The notes below the pieces were generated by a model. It was not told the DNA's origin, did not search any database, and saw only the letters and a list, made by a program, of their open reading frames with translations. Source: DASWVC01 sp036401335 (GTDB lineage Bacteria; Verrucomicrobiota; Verrucomicrobiia; Chthoniobacterales; JAFAMB01). From it: a stretch of 45,305 nucleotides of DNA. Positions 32,260 to 41,310 of the stretch are shown here, piece by piece. Position numbers and translations under genes: made by a program. Location: contig DASWVC010000416.1 of the NCBI GenBank assembly GCA_036401335.1, forward strand, positions 1 through 45,305, given 5' to 3'. Within the stretch, counting starts at the first letter, position 1. Each line of letters begins with the position of its first letter.

Positions 32260-32493
32260 GATCGTTCCGCGTCATTCCTAGCCGGCCTCGCGCCACCGAT
32301 GACGTAGGGTTTGACGTCGCAGCACGTTTACGCCAACCTAGAGGCGCTTTCCGGTTTTCCCTGGTTCGATCCCCCTTCCTTCGAACATCGATTACGGAAA
32401 CGGAGCACGAGCTTTCCAAAAAAGGCGGGCCTTTTAAACGGCACCAGGCGTGGACGCCATAGAAGCTCGGGCTGCTCGACAATAAAAATCACC

Positions 32494-33810
32494 ATGTTAA
32501 AAGCAACGTTCTCAATCCCCCGTGACACAAGAGCTGCCGTGAAATCACCGTTTGCGGGTTTCATGTTGGCAGCCGGCCTCGTGCTCGCGTCCGCAAACGT
32601 GTTTGCCGCCGGGTCCGATGATTCAGCGAACCTCCGGCTGATGGCGTTCGGCGGCGCCGCTCAGCTTAAAGCCGTTAACAACGCGGTCGGCCGCTTCAAT
32701 CAGAAGCATCCGAACACAAAGGTCGAGGTCGCCATCGACCCGATCTCAAACGGCTGGGGCGACTACGTCACCCACGTTCTTTCACAGTTCAGCGCCAACA
32801 ACGCCTATGACATCTACGGGACGGCAATTGAGACGTTCAGGACGTTCGAGACACGCAACCTGTTCGTTCCCCTCAACGACTACATTGCCGGCCACGAAAG
32901 TTTTTCCGATTTCGCTCCGGCGCTGTTCAAGTACGCGTCCTACAAGGACAATACCTACTTTATCCCGATCGGATGGAACAACATCATGATCAACTACAAC
33001 CGGAAGCTGTTCAAGGATGCCGGTGTGGAGTTCCCCAAGACGGGCTGGACCTGGGACGAGTTCCGCGCGACCGCCAAGAAACTGACCGTTCGCGACGCGG
33101 CGGGCAACGTGACCCAGTTCGGCTACGAGGTTCCTAACCAGTTCTTCTTCGTGCAGCCGTGGTTTTTCTCCAACGGAACGGCGGTCCTGAACGAAGACTG
33201 GACGGCGTCCAACATGCTCGACCCCAAGGTGTCCGAGTCGCTGCAATTCCTCTACGATCTGATCCATGTGGATAAAGTGTCGCCGATCCCGGGTAAGGAC
33301 ACGATGGACAACCAATTCACGGCTGGACAGGTGGCGATGATCTCGCGCGGCCATTGGATCGTTGAGATTGCGAAAGCGGCCAAGGTCGACCTGGATGTTG
33401 CCATTCCGCCGTCCAAACTGAACGATAACACGGTCCTCGGCTTCGGCGGCTACGGGGTCTCGAAAACGTCGAAATCTCCGGACCTGGCCAAGGAGCTTGT
33501 CGGCGAACTCACAAGCTTCGAAACGCAGAAAGAAGAGGGCGAAGCCGGAGGGAGCGTGCCCGGGCGGAAAGCGGCCGCCGAGACGCCATCCTTCCTGGCT
33601 TACCCGCCGAGTGCAGCGCTCTACTACCAGACCCTGCCACACACGCTGCCGGTGCCGTCGCCGGCAAATTTCCAGGAGGTAGAAAAAATCTTTATTCGTA
33701 ATTACGTCGCCATGATGTCGGGCGAAATCTCGATCGCAGACGGCGTCAAGCGCGCGGACCGGGAATTGAACGAATCGTTCAAGCGCCTTGCGGCCCACCA
33801 GGGCAGGTAA
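32494..33810 (+). CDS. ABC transporter extracellular sugar-binding protein (family 1)
   Basis: This is a 438-residue exported binding protein. The N-terminal signal (residues about 1-35, core FAGFMLAAGLVLASANVFAA) precedes a mature MalE/UgpB-type fold: NLRLMAFGGAAQLKAVNNAV, then RFNQKHPNTKVEV. Aromatic residues typical of sugar stacking occur in WNNIMINYNRKLF and in GWTWDEF. ATG 32494 is chosen because the open frame upstream (to 32311) adds 61 residues ahead of the signal peptide. It is the first gene of the operon with two permeases, a GH116 glycosidase and an MsmK/UgpC-type ATPase. The ligand is probably a beta-glycoside or oligosaccharide that the glycosidase then cleaves. Confidence 0.93.
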   Translation: MLKATFSIPRDTRAAVKSPFAGFMLAAGLVLASANVFAAGSDDSANLRLMAFGGAAQLKAVNNAVGRFNQKHPNTKVEVAIDPISNGWGDYVTHVLSQFSANNAYDIYGTAIETFRTFETRNLFVPLNDYIAGHESFSDFAPALFKYASYKDNTYFIPIGWNNIMINYNRKLFKDAGVEFPKTGWTWDEFRATAKKLTVRDAAGNVTQFGYEVPNQFFFVQPWFFSNGTAVLNEDWTASNMLDPKVSESLQFLYDLIHVDKVSPIPGKDTMDNQFTAGQVAMISRGHWIVEIAKAAKVDLDVAIPPSKLNDNTVLGFGGYGVSKTSKSPDLAKELVGELTSFETQKEEGEAGGSVPGRKAAAETPSFLAYPPSAALYYQTLPHTLPVPSPANFQEVEKIFIRNYVAMMSGEISIADGVKRADRELNESFKRLAAHQGR

Positions 33811-33866
33811 AGGCAGAGCGTTCAGCGGCGGCAACAACCGTGGCGGCTTTTTTAAGCGCGGGGACC

Positions 33867-34772
33867 ATGACGGCTTCGGCCAGGCGAAGCAAATCCGATC
33901 TTGAGAAGGCGCAAACGCGTGCGGGCTACCTTTTCGTACTGCCATCGTTCGCGCTCTACGCCGTATTCGTGCTGGCGCCCGTTATCCTGACTCTCGTGCT
34001 CAGTTTCACCTACTACGACCCGATGGCCGGGTCGCGCTGGGTGGGGCTCGAGAACTTCCAAAGGTTCTTCACCGGTGACCGCTCCCTGCAGATCTTTTGG
34101 AACACGCTTTGCTTCTCTATCTTTGCAGTGGCAGGAAATGTCACCGTCGGGCTTCTGCTCGCCCTTGCCCTTAACCGGGCGATGCCCCCGTTCCTTCTCT
34201 ACCTTTTCCGCCTTGCTTATTTCCTGCCGGTTATCATCGCAGCCGCCTTCGTCTCAATTGTGTGGGGCTATTTCTACGGCGACGATCTGGGCATCATCAA
34301 CTACTACCTTATTAAGCTTGGCTTCGCGCCGGTCCACTGGCTGACGTCGAGTCGCACGGCCATGATGTCAATCGTCATCATGGACATCTGGAAGAATGCC
34401 GGCTTTTTCATGATCATCTTCATCGCCGCACTGCAGGGGGTGCCGAAGGCGATCATGGACGCGGCGATCATGGACAGCGGCTCCTACTGGCGCCGGTTCT
34501 TTCGTATCGTGTTGCCGTGGATCTCGCCGGTCGTCTTTTTCGCGATTGTCTATGCCTCAATTGGCGCGCTGCAGGTCTACGAGTCGATCGTGATCCTGAC
34601 CCAGGGCGGCCCCGGCGACGCTACCCGCTCCATGTCCATTCACATTGTTGAAGAAGCCTTTGGGAGCTTTGAAATCGGCTACGCCGCTTCCGTCTCCGTC
34701 ATCATGACCTTGGTGATTCTGATCATCACCTCCATTCAGCTTCTCGCCTCGCAGCGCTGGGTCCGATATTAA
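33867..34772 (+). CDS. Carbohydrate ABC transporter permease, MalF/UgpA type
   Basis: This is a 301-residue membrane protein with six helices, the first beginning GYLFVLPSFALYAVFVLAPV. The EAA loop KAIMDAAIMDSGSYWRRFFR docks on the ATPase. The frame extends to a GTG at 33840. ATG 33867 is preferred because it is the first ATG in the frame and leaves a normal short, basic N-terminus. It is followed after two bases by its partner permease. Confidence 0.92.
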   Translation: MTASARRSKSDLEKAQTRAGYLFVLPSFALYAVFVLAPVILTLVLSFTYYDPMAGSRWVGLENFQRFFTGDRSLQIFWNTLCFSIFAVAGNVTVGLLLALALNRAMPPFLLYLFRLAYFLPVIIAAAFVSIVWGYFYGDDLGIINYYLIKLGFAPVHWLTSSRTAMMSIVIMDIWKNAGFFMIIFIAALQGVPKAIMDAAIMDSGSYWRRFFRIVLPWISPVVFFAIVYASIGALQVYESIVILTQGGPGDATRSMSIHIVEEAFGSFEIGYAASVSVIMTLVILIITSIQLLASQRWVRY

Positions 34773-34774
34773 GT

Positions 34775-35614
34775 ATGCAGACTAAAGCCGCCCAGCGTTG
34801 GATCGACCGAATCATCATCGCGGTTATGGCGGCGCTGGGCGTGTTCATGCTCCTGCCCTTCTTCTGGCTGTTCAGCATGTCGTTCCGACTGCCGGCGGAA
34901 GCGTACAAGATGCCCCCGAGCTTCCTGCCACCCACCCTCAACTTCAAGAACTACGGGGCCGTCCTCAGCTCCAGCGTTCCCTTCGTGCAGATTTACTGGA
35001 ACAGCGTCCAAATCGCCGTTCTCGTCACCATCGGCCAGCTTGTCACCTGCACCCTCGCCGCCTTCGCTTTCGCGCGGCTGACCTTCCCCGGCCGCGACAG
35101 CATCTTTTTCGTGATGCTGGTGGGATTGATGTTTCCCGCACAGGTGACCATCATCCCCATTTACCTTGGGTTCGCTCAGGTCGGACTGCTCAATCATCCG
35201 ATGGGTCTCGTGCTCATGTACCTGACGTCAAGTTTCGGGGTTTTTCTGGTCCGGCAGTTCATGCGCTCGCAACCAAAGGCGTTGGAGGAAGCGGCTTTGA
35301 TGGATGGGGCCGGCTATTTTAAGATATTCTATCGCATTTCGCTGCCGCAACTGAGGCCCGCACTTTCGGCGCTGGGGATCATCACCTTTACCCAGACCTG
35401 GAACTATTATTTCCAGGCACGGGTGTTGCTTGAACCGCAAAGGGCAATGACACTGCCCGTCGCGATGGATCTGCTCCGCGGGTACATGGCCTCCGGCAAT
35501 CTTTCTGTGGTAATGGCGGCCATGAGCATGGCCGTGCTCCCCGTTATCCTGATCTTCCTGCTTGCCCAGAAACTGGTAATTGAGGGCGTCACGATGAGCG
35601 GCATCAAAAGTTAG
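34775..35614 (+). CDS. Carbohydrate ABC transporter permease, MalG/UgpE type
   Basis: This is a 279-residue inner-membrane protein of six helices, starting IIIAVMAALGVFMLLPFFWL and ending VIEGVTMSGIKS, the usual C-terminal pattern. The EAA loop is KALEEAALMDGAGYFKIFYR. It starts two bases after the stop of the MalF-type gene, so the two are tightly coupled. The next gene (GH116) begins 20 bases downstream. Confidence 0.93.
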   Translation: MQTKAAQRWIDRIIIAVMAALGVFMLLPFFWLFSMSFRLPAEAYKMPPSFLPPTLNFKNYGAVLSSSVPFVQIYWNSVQIAVLVTIGQLVTCTLAAFAFARLTFPGRDSIFFVMLVGLMFPAQVTIIPIYLGFAQVGLLNHPMGLVLMYLTSSFGVFLVRQFMRSQPKALEEAALMDGAGYFKIFYRISLPQLRPALSALGIITFTQTWNYYFQARVLLEPQRAMTLPVAMDLLRGYMASGNLSVVMAAMSMAVLPVILIFLLAQKLVIEGVTMSGIKS

Positions 35615-35634
35615 TGTCCAGAAAAAGGAACTGA

Positions 35635-38280
35635 ATGTTGCAAGAACCCAAGACCATCGACAACCCGTTTGTGTACACGGGCGAAAAGCGCAGGTACGTC
35701 TCTTTCCCGCTTGGCGGCATCGGAACGGGCAGCGTGTCCTTGACCGGCAGCGGCCGGTTGGTCGACTGGAGCATCCGCAACCGGCCTGCCATTGACGAGT
35801 TCAACGGCTACAGCCACTTCGCCATCAAGGCAGAGCAGAACGGCAGACTGCTCGATGCCCGTGTCCTGAACGGACCCTATGAAGGAACGCCAACCGGCTC
35901 ACCCAGCGTGCGCAAGTTCGACGGATTTGGTTTCGGCGCGAACCGGGACTCGATGGCCGGGATCCCCCACTTTGAGGACGTCACGTTCATTGGCCGGTTT
36001 CCCGTCGCTGAACTCGAGTTTCATCATGCGGGCTTTCCAGGCCAGGTGGGAATGACGGCGTTCAGCCCGTTCATCCCGCACAATGACCGCGACACGTCGA
36101 TGCCGGTCGCGCTATTCACATTTTCGATCAAAAACACTACCGATGCGCCGATCGACTACACGATCGGCTCGACCCTCGGCAACTACGGGTGCGACAGCGG
36201 CATCCACGCCTTTACCCGGAGCGACGGCCTCAGCACCCTGCATTTCACTTCGGCAGACACGAGAAACCCGGAACAACGCGGTGACCTCGCGATCACCACT
36301 GACGGGGACGATGTCGAGCACGTCGACTACCATTTCCGCGGCCAGTGGTTCGACAGCCTAGGTCTTTACTGGCGAGAGTTCGCGCAGGCAGGCGGGCTCC
36401 GCAAGCGACGCTATGAAAAACCGCGTGCCACGAAGAACATGTTTCAGCAACCCGAGCACGGCACGCTCGCGGTGCGCGTCCGCGTCCCATCCGGCGAGAG
36501 CCGGCAAGTGCGCTTCGCCATCAGCTGGAATTTTCCGTTCGGCAGCATTTACTGGTTCAACCGCGAGGGGCCCGGCAGTCCGCCCTTTGCAGGCACGCCG
36601 CCGACGTGGAAGAATTATTATGCGACCCAGTGGCCGGATTCAGCGGCGAGCGGGGCGGAGGCTCTCAAGCGGTGGAACACGCTTGAGGCGCAGACCGTTT
36701 CCTTCCGGGATTCAATTTTCGGCTCGTCGCTGCCGCCCGAGGTCATTGACGCGGTCAACGGCACGCTTGGCATCCTCCGCTCCGCGACCCTGATCCGGCT
36801 GGAGGGAGGTGAGATCTGGGGGTGGGAAGGTCAGCACCCCCATGAAGGTTCTTGCGAGGGAAGTTGCACCCACGTCTGGAACTATCAGCAGGCGCTTGCC
36901 CATCTTTTTCCGCCGCTTGAGCGGACGCTCCGCGAAACCGAGTTCACCTACAATCAGTTGCCGAACGGCGGCTTGACGTTCCGCCAAAGGCTCCCGCTCG
37001 GTTCCGGTTTCGACATCATCGGTCCATGTGCAGACGGGCACTTCGGCGCGGTCATCAAAGCTTATCGCGAATGGAAATATCTCGGTGATGACGCGTGGCT
37101 GCACCGTTACTGGCCGGCGATCAAGCGGGCGATGGAGTACGCCTGGTCGCCGGACAACCCGGACAAGTGGGATCCGGACAAGACGGGCGTTTTGTGGGGC
37201 CGTCAGCATCACACCCTCGACATGGAGCTGTTCGGCCCAAACTCCTGGCTGACCAGCATGTACCTTGCGGCGCTGACGGCTGCTTCAATCATGGCAGAGG
37301 CGATGCACGACCCGGTTTTCGCCAGAGAGTGCCGCGAGATGGCCGCCAAGGGCAGCGCTTACGTGGATCGCGAACTCTTTAACGGCCGGTACTACGCCCA
37401 GAAGCTCAACCTATCCGATCGTTCGGTGCTCACGCCTTTCGACCAGGGGCGCAAGGCCGGCGTGCTCAGTGACTCGTTCATGGAGGCGTACTGGTCTGAC
37501 GAGTACGGCCAGATCAAGTACCAGATCGGTGACGGCTGCCAGACGGATCAGATCCTTGGTCAATGGCATGCCGATCTGGCCGGGCTGGGCGATCTGCTCG
37601 CCCCGGAAAACGTGCGCACGGCATTGAAAAGGTTGTTCAACGAAAACTATCGGCCGAGCCTCCGTGATCACGTCAATCCCTGCCGGGTTTACGCCTATGA
37701 GGACGAGGCCGGCCTTCTTAACTGCACGTGGCCTGCCGGGTCGATCAAACCGGCATTGCCGGCTCCCTACGCAGAAGAGGTGTGGACCGGACTGGAATAC
37801 ATGGTGGCCTCGCACCTTATCCAGCGCGGCTTGGTCGATGAGGGCCTCACCGTGGTCCGAGCGGCACGCGCCCGTCAGGACGGGTCGCGGCGCAACCCGT
37901 GGAATGACATCGAGTGCGGCAGCTACTACGTCCGGGCGCTATCGAGCTACGCGCTGGTCAATGCCTGCTCAGGGTTGTCGTTCGATGCACGCTGCGGCGA
38001 GATCGGCTTCAGACCCGCCCGCGCCGGTGACGGCGTTTATTTTTGGTCGGCCGGACGAGGTTGGGGCGTCTTTGAACGGAAAGGATCGACCGTGACGCTG
38101 ACGCTGAAGGGCGGCGAACTGGCGGTCTCAAGGCTGCGGCTGCCGGGACTCTCCGGCGCAGCCACCGTGGACGGCCAGGCGGCCGAGCGGGACGGGGACG
38201 TGATCCTGCTCGGAAAGCATCGCGTGCTGCAGGCTGGCGATCGCCTGATCGTCGGAGTGGACGCTTATGGCCAAGCTTGA
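35635..38280 (+). CDS. GH116 family glycoside hydrolase (beta-glucosidase/xylosidase type)
   Basis: This is an 881-residue enzyme without a signal peptide, so cytoplasmic. The N-terminal beta domain (GBA2_N-like, about 1-350) begins RRYVSFPLGGIGTGSVSLTG. The catalytic alpha-barrel (DUF608, about 400-780) follows, with GSCEGSCTHVWNYQQALAHL. HTLDMELFGPNSWL carries E531 at the position of the family nucleophile, and GCQTDQILGQW carries D638 at the position of the acid/base residue. GH116 enzymes retain configuration and cleave beta-glucosides, beta-xylosides, N-acetylglucosaminides or glucosylceramide. Its place in an importer operon indicates that intact glycosides are taken up and hydrolysed inside. 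Substrate choice within GH116 cannot be decided from sequence alone. Its end overlaps the ATPase start by 14 bases. Confidence 0.92.
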   Translation: MLQEPKTIDNPFVYTGEKRRYVSFPLGGIGTGSVSLTGSGRLVDWSIRNRPAIDEFNGYSHFAIKAEQNGRLLDARVLNGPYEGTPTGSPSVRKFDGFGFGANRDSMAGIPHFEDVTFIGRFPVAELEFHHAGFPGQVGMTAFSPFIPHNDRDTSMPVALFTFSIKNTTDAPIDYTIGSTLGNYGCDSGIHAFTRSDGLSTLHFTSADTRNPEQRGDLAITTDGDDVEHVDYHFRGQWFDSLGLYWREFAQAGGLRKRRYEKPRATKNMFQQPEHGTLAVRVRVPSGESRQVRFAISWNFPFGSIYWFNREGPGSPPFAGTPPTWKNYYATQWPDSAASGAEALKRWNTLEAQTVSFRDSIFGSSLPPEVIDAVNGTLGILRSATLIRLEGGEIWGWEGQHPHEGSCEGSCTHVWNYQQALAHLFPPLERTLRETEFTYNQLPNGGLTFRQRLPLGSGFDIIGPCADGHFGAVIKAYREWKYLGDDAWLHRYWPAIKRAMEYAWSPDNPDKWDPDKTGVLWGRQHHTLDMELFGPNSWLTSMYLAALTAASIMAEAMHDPVFARECREMAAKGSAYVDRELFNGRYYAQKLNLSDRSVLTPFDQGRKAGVLSDSFMEAYWSDEYGQIKYQIGDGCQTDQILGQWHADLAGLGDLLAPENVRTALKRLFNENYRPSLRDHVNPCRVYAYEDEAGLLNCTWPAGSIKPALPAPYAEEVWTGLEYMVASHLIQRGLVDEGLTVVRAARARQDGSRRNPWNDIECGSYYVRALSSYALVNACSGLSFDARCGEIGFRPARAGDGVYFWSAGRGWGVFERKGSTVTLTLKGGELAVSRLRLPGLSGAATVDGQAAERDGDVILLGKHRVLQAGDRLIVGVDAYGQA

Positions 38281-39382
38281 GCTAAAAGGCGTGCGTAAGA
38301 GCTTCCAATCCGTCGAAGTAATCCATGGCATCGATTTAACGGTTGAAGACGGATCCTTTACCGTGTTTGTCGGCCCTTCCGGGTGCGGGAAATCGACCTT
38401 GTTGCGGATGATTGCCGGGCTTGAAGACTTGACCTCCGGCGAAGTGCACATCGGCGGCGTACGCTGCGATCACCTTTTGCCGTCTGCCCGGGGCATGGCG
38501 ATGGTGTTTCAATCGTACGCCCTGTATCCGCACATGAGTGTGTACGAGAACCTCCGTTTTGGCCTGGTCAACCAGAAGGTGCCGAAGCCCGAGATCGACG
38601 CTCGTATCCGGCGTGCGGCCGACATCCTCCAAATTTCCGAGCTTCTCGCGCGGCGGCCGTCTCAGCTCTCAGGGGGTCAGAGTCAACGGGTGGCGATCGG
38701 CCGTGCGATCGTCAAGGAGCCGCAAGCTTTCCTCTTCGACGAACCGCTGTCCAATCTGGACGCGGAACTGCGCGTCAAGATGCGGAGCGAGATCGTCAGT
38801 CTCCATCGCCGGCTGAGGTCGACGATGGTGTACGTCACCCATGATCAGGTTGAGGCCATGACAATGGCCGACACCATCATGGTCCTGCGCGACGGGGCCG
38901 TCGAGCAGGCAGGCACCCCGATCGAACTCTATGCCCGCCCGCGCAACCAGTTTGTTGCCGGGTTCCTCGGCACGCCACAGATGAACATGCTGAAAGCAAA
39001 GGTACGAACGGTCAACGGCGACGGAATGAGTTTGTCGGTCGACGCCGAACGGGGCACCATCCACGCCACCGTGGACGCAAACGGGAATGTTGCCGGCGCG
39101 GATTGCACCGTAGGACTCCGGCCTGAACACATGGCCCTGTCCGATAACGGCCCGCTGGCTGGCACCGTCGTTGCGACTGAGATGCTTGGCTCCGAGACGA
39201 TCGTTTTCGCCAACCTGCAATCGGGTGAAAACGTCACCGCCTCAATCCGCGGGATTCGCAGTATTGCAGAGGGAGCAACCGTTAGATTTTCGGTCGACCG
39301 CCGTTTTGTTCACGTGTTTGATGAGAAGGGCATCACCCTTTCGCCCTTGCAGTCGTGGCGCGAGGACTATTTGGAAAGATGA
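38267..39382 (+). CDS. Carbohydrate ABC transporter ATPase, MsmK/UgpC/MalK type
   Basis: This is a 371-residue energising subunit. The N-terminal ATPase domain has Walker A GPSGCGKST (about 37-45), Q-loop MVFQSYALYPHMSV, signature LSGGQSQRVAIGRAI, Walker B FLFDEPLSNLDAELR and H-loop VTHDQVEAMTMAD. The C-terminal TOBE/OB-fold regulatory domain runs from about 240 on (GLRPEHMAL). It overlaps the GH116 end by 14 bases and closes the operon. Members of this type often serve several permeases in the same cell. That makes it a candidate for the importer at 23123-27172, which lacks an ATPase. Confidence 0.94.
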   Translation: MAKLELKGVRKSFQSVEVIHGIDLTVEDGSFTVFVGPSGCGKSTLLRMIAGLEDLTSGEVHIGGVRCDHLLPSARGMAMVFQSYALYPHMSVYENLRFGLVNQKVPKPEIDARIRRAADILQISELLARRPSQLSGGQSQRVAIGRAIVKEPQAFLFDEPLSNLDAELRVKMRSEIVSLHRRLRSTMVYVTHDQVEAMTMADTIMVLRDGAVEQAGTPIELYARPRNQFVAGFLGTPQMNMLKAKVRTVNGDGMSLSVDAERGTIHATVDANGNVAGADCTVGLRPEHMALSDNGPLAGTVVATEMLGSETIVFANLQSGENVTASIRGIRSIAEGATVRFSVDRRFVHVFDEKGITLSPLQSWREDYLER

Positions 39383-39847
39383 CTCAGAGTAACGGTAGTC
39401 GTCGGTCGGTTGCTAACCGCGACAACGCCCGGTCCCTCGAAATGAAAATTGGCCGAGTTAGATTCAACCACCGTCCGTGTGCGGCAGGAATTGCCAAGCA
39501 TCCATTGCGAAAAAGACTTGTGACCCTACGCCAGTTGGACTTCACTGCCTCGCGGCCATTGCCGCTCTGAGCGGCTGGTTTGCGCCTTTGGGCAACGCCT
39601 TGCCACGCGCGCGTCGGGACCGTGACTGGGAGAGCCACTTACCCTCCCACTCGGACCAAAGCCTCCCCAAAGGGTTGGTTGACCAAGGGGCAGGGATCGC
39701 GTTTGAACTCCGTCCCGGAGCAACCGCCCATCCCACCAAACGCGGAAACTGCGTTGCCATTCACGTGTTTTCTCGCGGATCGCAGCCGGTCCCGATGGGT
39801 TCGTTTGCCGAATGAAACCGGCGTCATAGGCCGGGGAATTGCGCCGG
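39383..39847. other. Intergenic, nothing recognised
   Basis: Six reading directions were inspected. Short open frames exist, but none shows a family motif, ribosome site or consistent composition. No stem-loop repeat of the common family was found here. Confidence 0.5.
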
Positions 39848-40030
39848 CCCTCCCAGCTTCAGCGAACTCCAGGGCGAAACGCCGAAGCCGAGTTCCTGCG
39901 CCCTCGGCACAAGTTCACCTTCGACGGTGCGCTGCATGAGTGAACACTCAATCTGAGGGGCGGCCAGCGGTGCCCGCCCCATAACTGCGCGATCATTTGG
40001 CCCTGAGCGACTCTCCACGCAAAATGACCC
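39848..40030 (-). pseudogene. Aldo/keto reductase fragment with frameshift
   Basis: The minus strand encodes HFAWRVAQGQMIAQLWG, then after a one-base frame change RAPLAAPQIECSLMQRTVEG followed by ELVPRAQELGFGVSPWSSLK. This corresponds closely to the aldo/keto reductase consensus around AWxVAQAxxLAxLxGW, QIEYSLxxRTVExELxP and GLGVxPWSPL. Only about 60 codons are left: both the N-terminal barrel with the catalytic Tyr and the C-terminal cofactor part are missing. It is a clear remnant, downstream of and on the same strand as the zincin-like gene. Confidence 0.72.
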
Positions 40031-40061
40031 TCCTTAACTCGCTCGAAACCGGGGCGCGCAG

Positions 40062-40637
40062 TCATTCCCGCACACACGCGGTAGGTGGGTTGGTTGCGGC
40101 ATTTCCATGTTTTCCGTCCACCTCCTTGCGGCGCGACAAAAGTTCTGCCTGTTTGTCAGCAAGTGCCTTTTGATCGTCCGCGCCAAAACAATTGAAATAC
40201 CCGAGGGCCGTGTCAATGATGGTTCGGCGGGTCGCGCTCGGCAACGAACCGGTACCCTCCTTTGTGGGCTCAAGCCCCTCCCAAGAGAAAGCCAGGAACT
40301 CACGTTTATCCTTGTTTTTATCACCGCCCAACCCGTCCCGCTGTTGCTGGATGTGCTGAAGTTCGTGTCCGACCTGCAGCACCCGATGGGCAAAAGCATC
40401 AATGTGTTCGATGAAGTATTTTCCGACAAAGATTTTTCCCTTCAGGTCTTTTCCTTTGCCGACCGGACTCGTTGAAAGACCATTCTCCCTCTCGCGGTAC
40501 GCCACGTCGCTCAGCAGCGACGCGTCGTAGTATTCTCGAACGATGCTTTTGACCGCCACAATCGCGCGATCACCCAGGGCAACACCTGTGTCCTTGGCTT
40601 TTGTCACGATGGCATCTGCGTGTACGTCGCGACCCAT
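40062..40637 (-). CDS. Putative zincin metallopeptidase-like protein
   Basis: This is a 191-residue protein without a signal peptide. The central motif QVGHELQHIQQQ gives HExxH at residues 91-95, followed by Gln residues as in DUF4157-type domains (HELTHVVQQ). Eighteen residues later KREFLAF offers E113, the expected third ligand of a gluzincin-like site (ExxA pattern). The N-terminus (GRDVHADAIVTKAKDTGVAL) also resembles the region before the motif in DUF4157. In extracellular contractile injection systems such domains occur at cargo or structural proteins; no such genes are nearby. The start at 40637 lacks a clear ribosome site. Protease activity is an inference from the motif only. Confidence 0.6.
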   Translation of the reverse strand: MGRDVHADAIVTKAKDTGVALGDRAIVAVKSIVREYYDASLLSDVAYRERENGLSTSPVGKGKDLKGKIFVGKYFIEHIDAFAHRVLQVGHELQHIQQQRDGLGGDKNKDKREFLAFSWEGLEPTKEGTGSLPSATRRTIIDTALGYFNCFGADDQKALADKQAELLSRRKEVDGKHGNAATNPPTACVRE

Positions 40638-40639
40638 AA

Positions 40640-40876
40640 CTAAGAACCTGTCGAAAGGTTAAGCGCGGAGCTCCGAAACGGCGTGTGCCAGAAACGGTTA
40701 TTACCCTGGTGTACCTGGCTCGAGGGCACGATGTCCCCGCGGCAGCGAACAATTGCATCGTTCATGTAATGGAAGTGAAACAGACCAGGAATACCGAACG
40801 CCAGCATGCCCCTGGCGAACGACTGATTCGGGTGATGGATTGGTTTTGAGGGATTCGGTTGCACGGGCCAATTCAT
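40640..40876 (-). CDS. Possible small protein upstream of the zincin-like gene
   Basis: A 78-codon frame starting ATG 40876 and ending TAG two bases before the zincin start, on the same strand. The tight spacing could indicate a small gene or a leader that couples translation. I recognise no family, and the composition (many His, Phe and Arg) is unremarkable. It may equally be chance. Confidence 0.2.
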   Translation of the reverse strand: MNWPVQPNPSKPIHHPNQSFARGMLAFGIPGLFHFHYMNDAIVRCRGDIVPSSQVHQGNNRFWHTPFRSSALNLSTGS

Positions 40877-41310
40877 GAAGCAGGTGACGGGCCCTGTCTA
40901 TGGAACCAAAGGTCCAGCGTGCGGTTGGAGCGTGTCGGGGTGGAACAGCCGCCCCCGTCGCACCCGCCCGGCAGCGGGTTGCCCTTACACGCCGGCCTTC
41001 CTCGCCGGTCGGCGGGTCCGCGTGACCGTGACGCCCGGCGTTGCCGACGAAGGACCGCTGAGCCTGTCATGACCATACAAGAGTAGACGGAGCTCAGAGA
41101 CTTAGGCGGACATCCTTGGCTGCTTGCATTCGCAGTTTCTCCATCTACAATAATTACCAGTAGTGTATTGAACAACACCGAGATGAAGGGATTTGCAGAA
41201 AAGTTCACCGGTTTGCCCGTTGGAATAAGAGGGGTGCGCTGAAGTTTAGTAAACATGGCAGTGACGGTCCGGCAAACCATCCGGATCGCCCCTAGGCACC
41301 GTAAAACCGC
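40877..41310. other. Intergenic before the purine operon
   Basis: No gene is recognised. The left half is GC-rich with short meaningless frames. The right half, from about 41090, becomes AT-richer as expected of a promoter region and holds a candidate promoter at 41124-41151. Confidence 0.5.
41124..41151 (+). promoter_or_regulatory. Possible sigma-70 promoter of the purine operon
   Basis: TTGCAT (41124-41129), 16 bases, TACAAT (41146-41151), in the only AT-rich part of the gap. It would give a leader of about 150 bases before the deaminase ATG. No purine riboswitch consensus was recognised in that leader. Confidence 0.4.

Larger units (their letters stand above)
32002..32493. other. Divergent intergenic region
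   Basis: The gap between the SDR start and the GH116-importer operon. It holds the hairpin at 32046 and one stem-loop repeat at 32232. A short AAAAGG-CGGG-CCTTTT dyad is near 32418-32431. No convincing sigma-70 promoter was found for the rightward operon. Confidence 0.5.

Noticed and set aside
32782..33945. Minus-strand frame of 387 codons
   Set aside because: Shadow of the sugar-binding protein and the first permease codons.
41152..41310. Purine riboswitch in the leader of the deaminase operon
   Set aside because: No conserved three-way junction or loop-loop pairing sequence could be found by eye.
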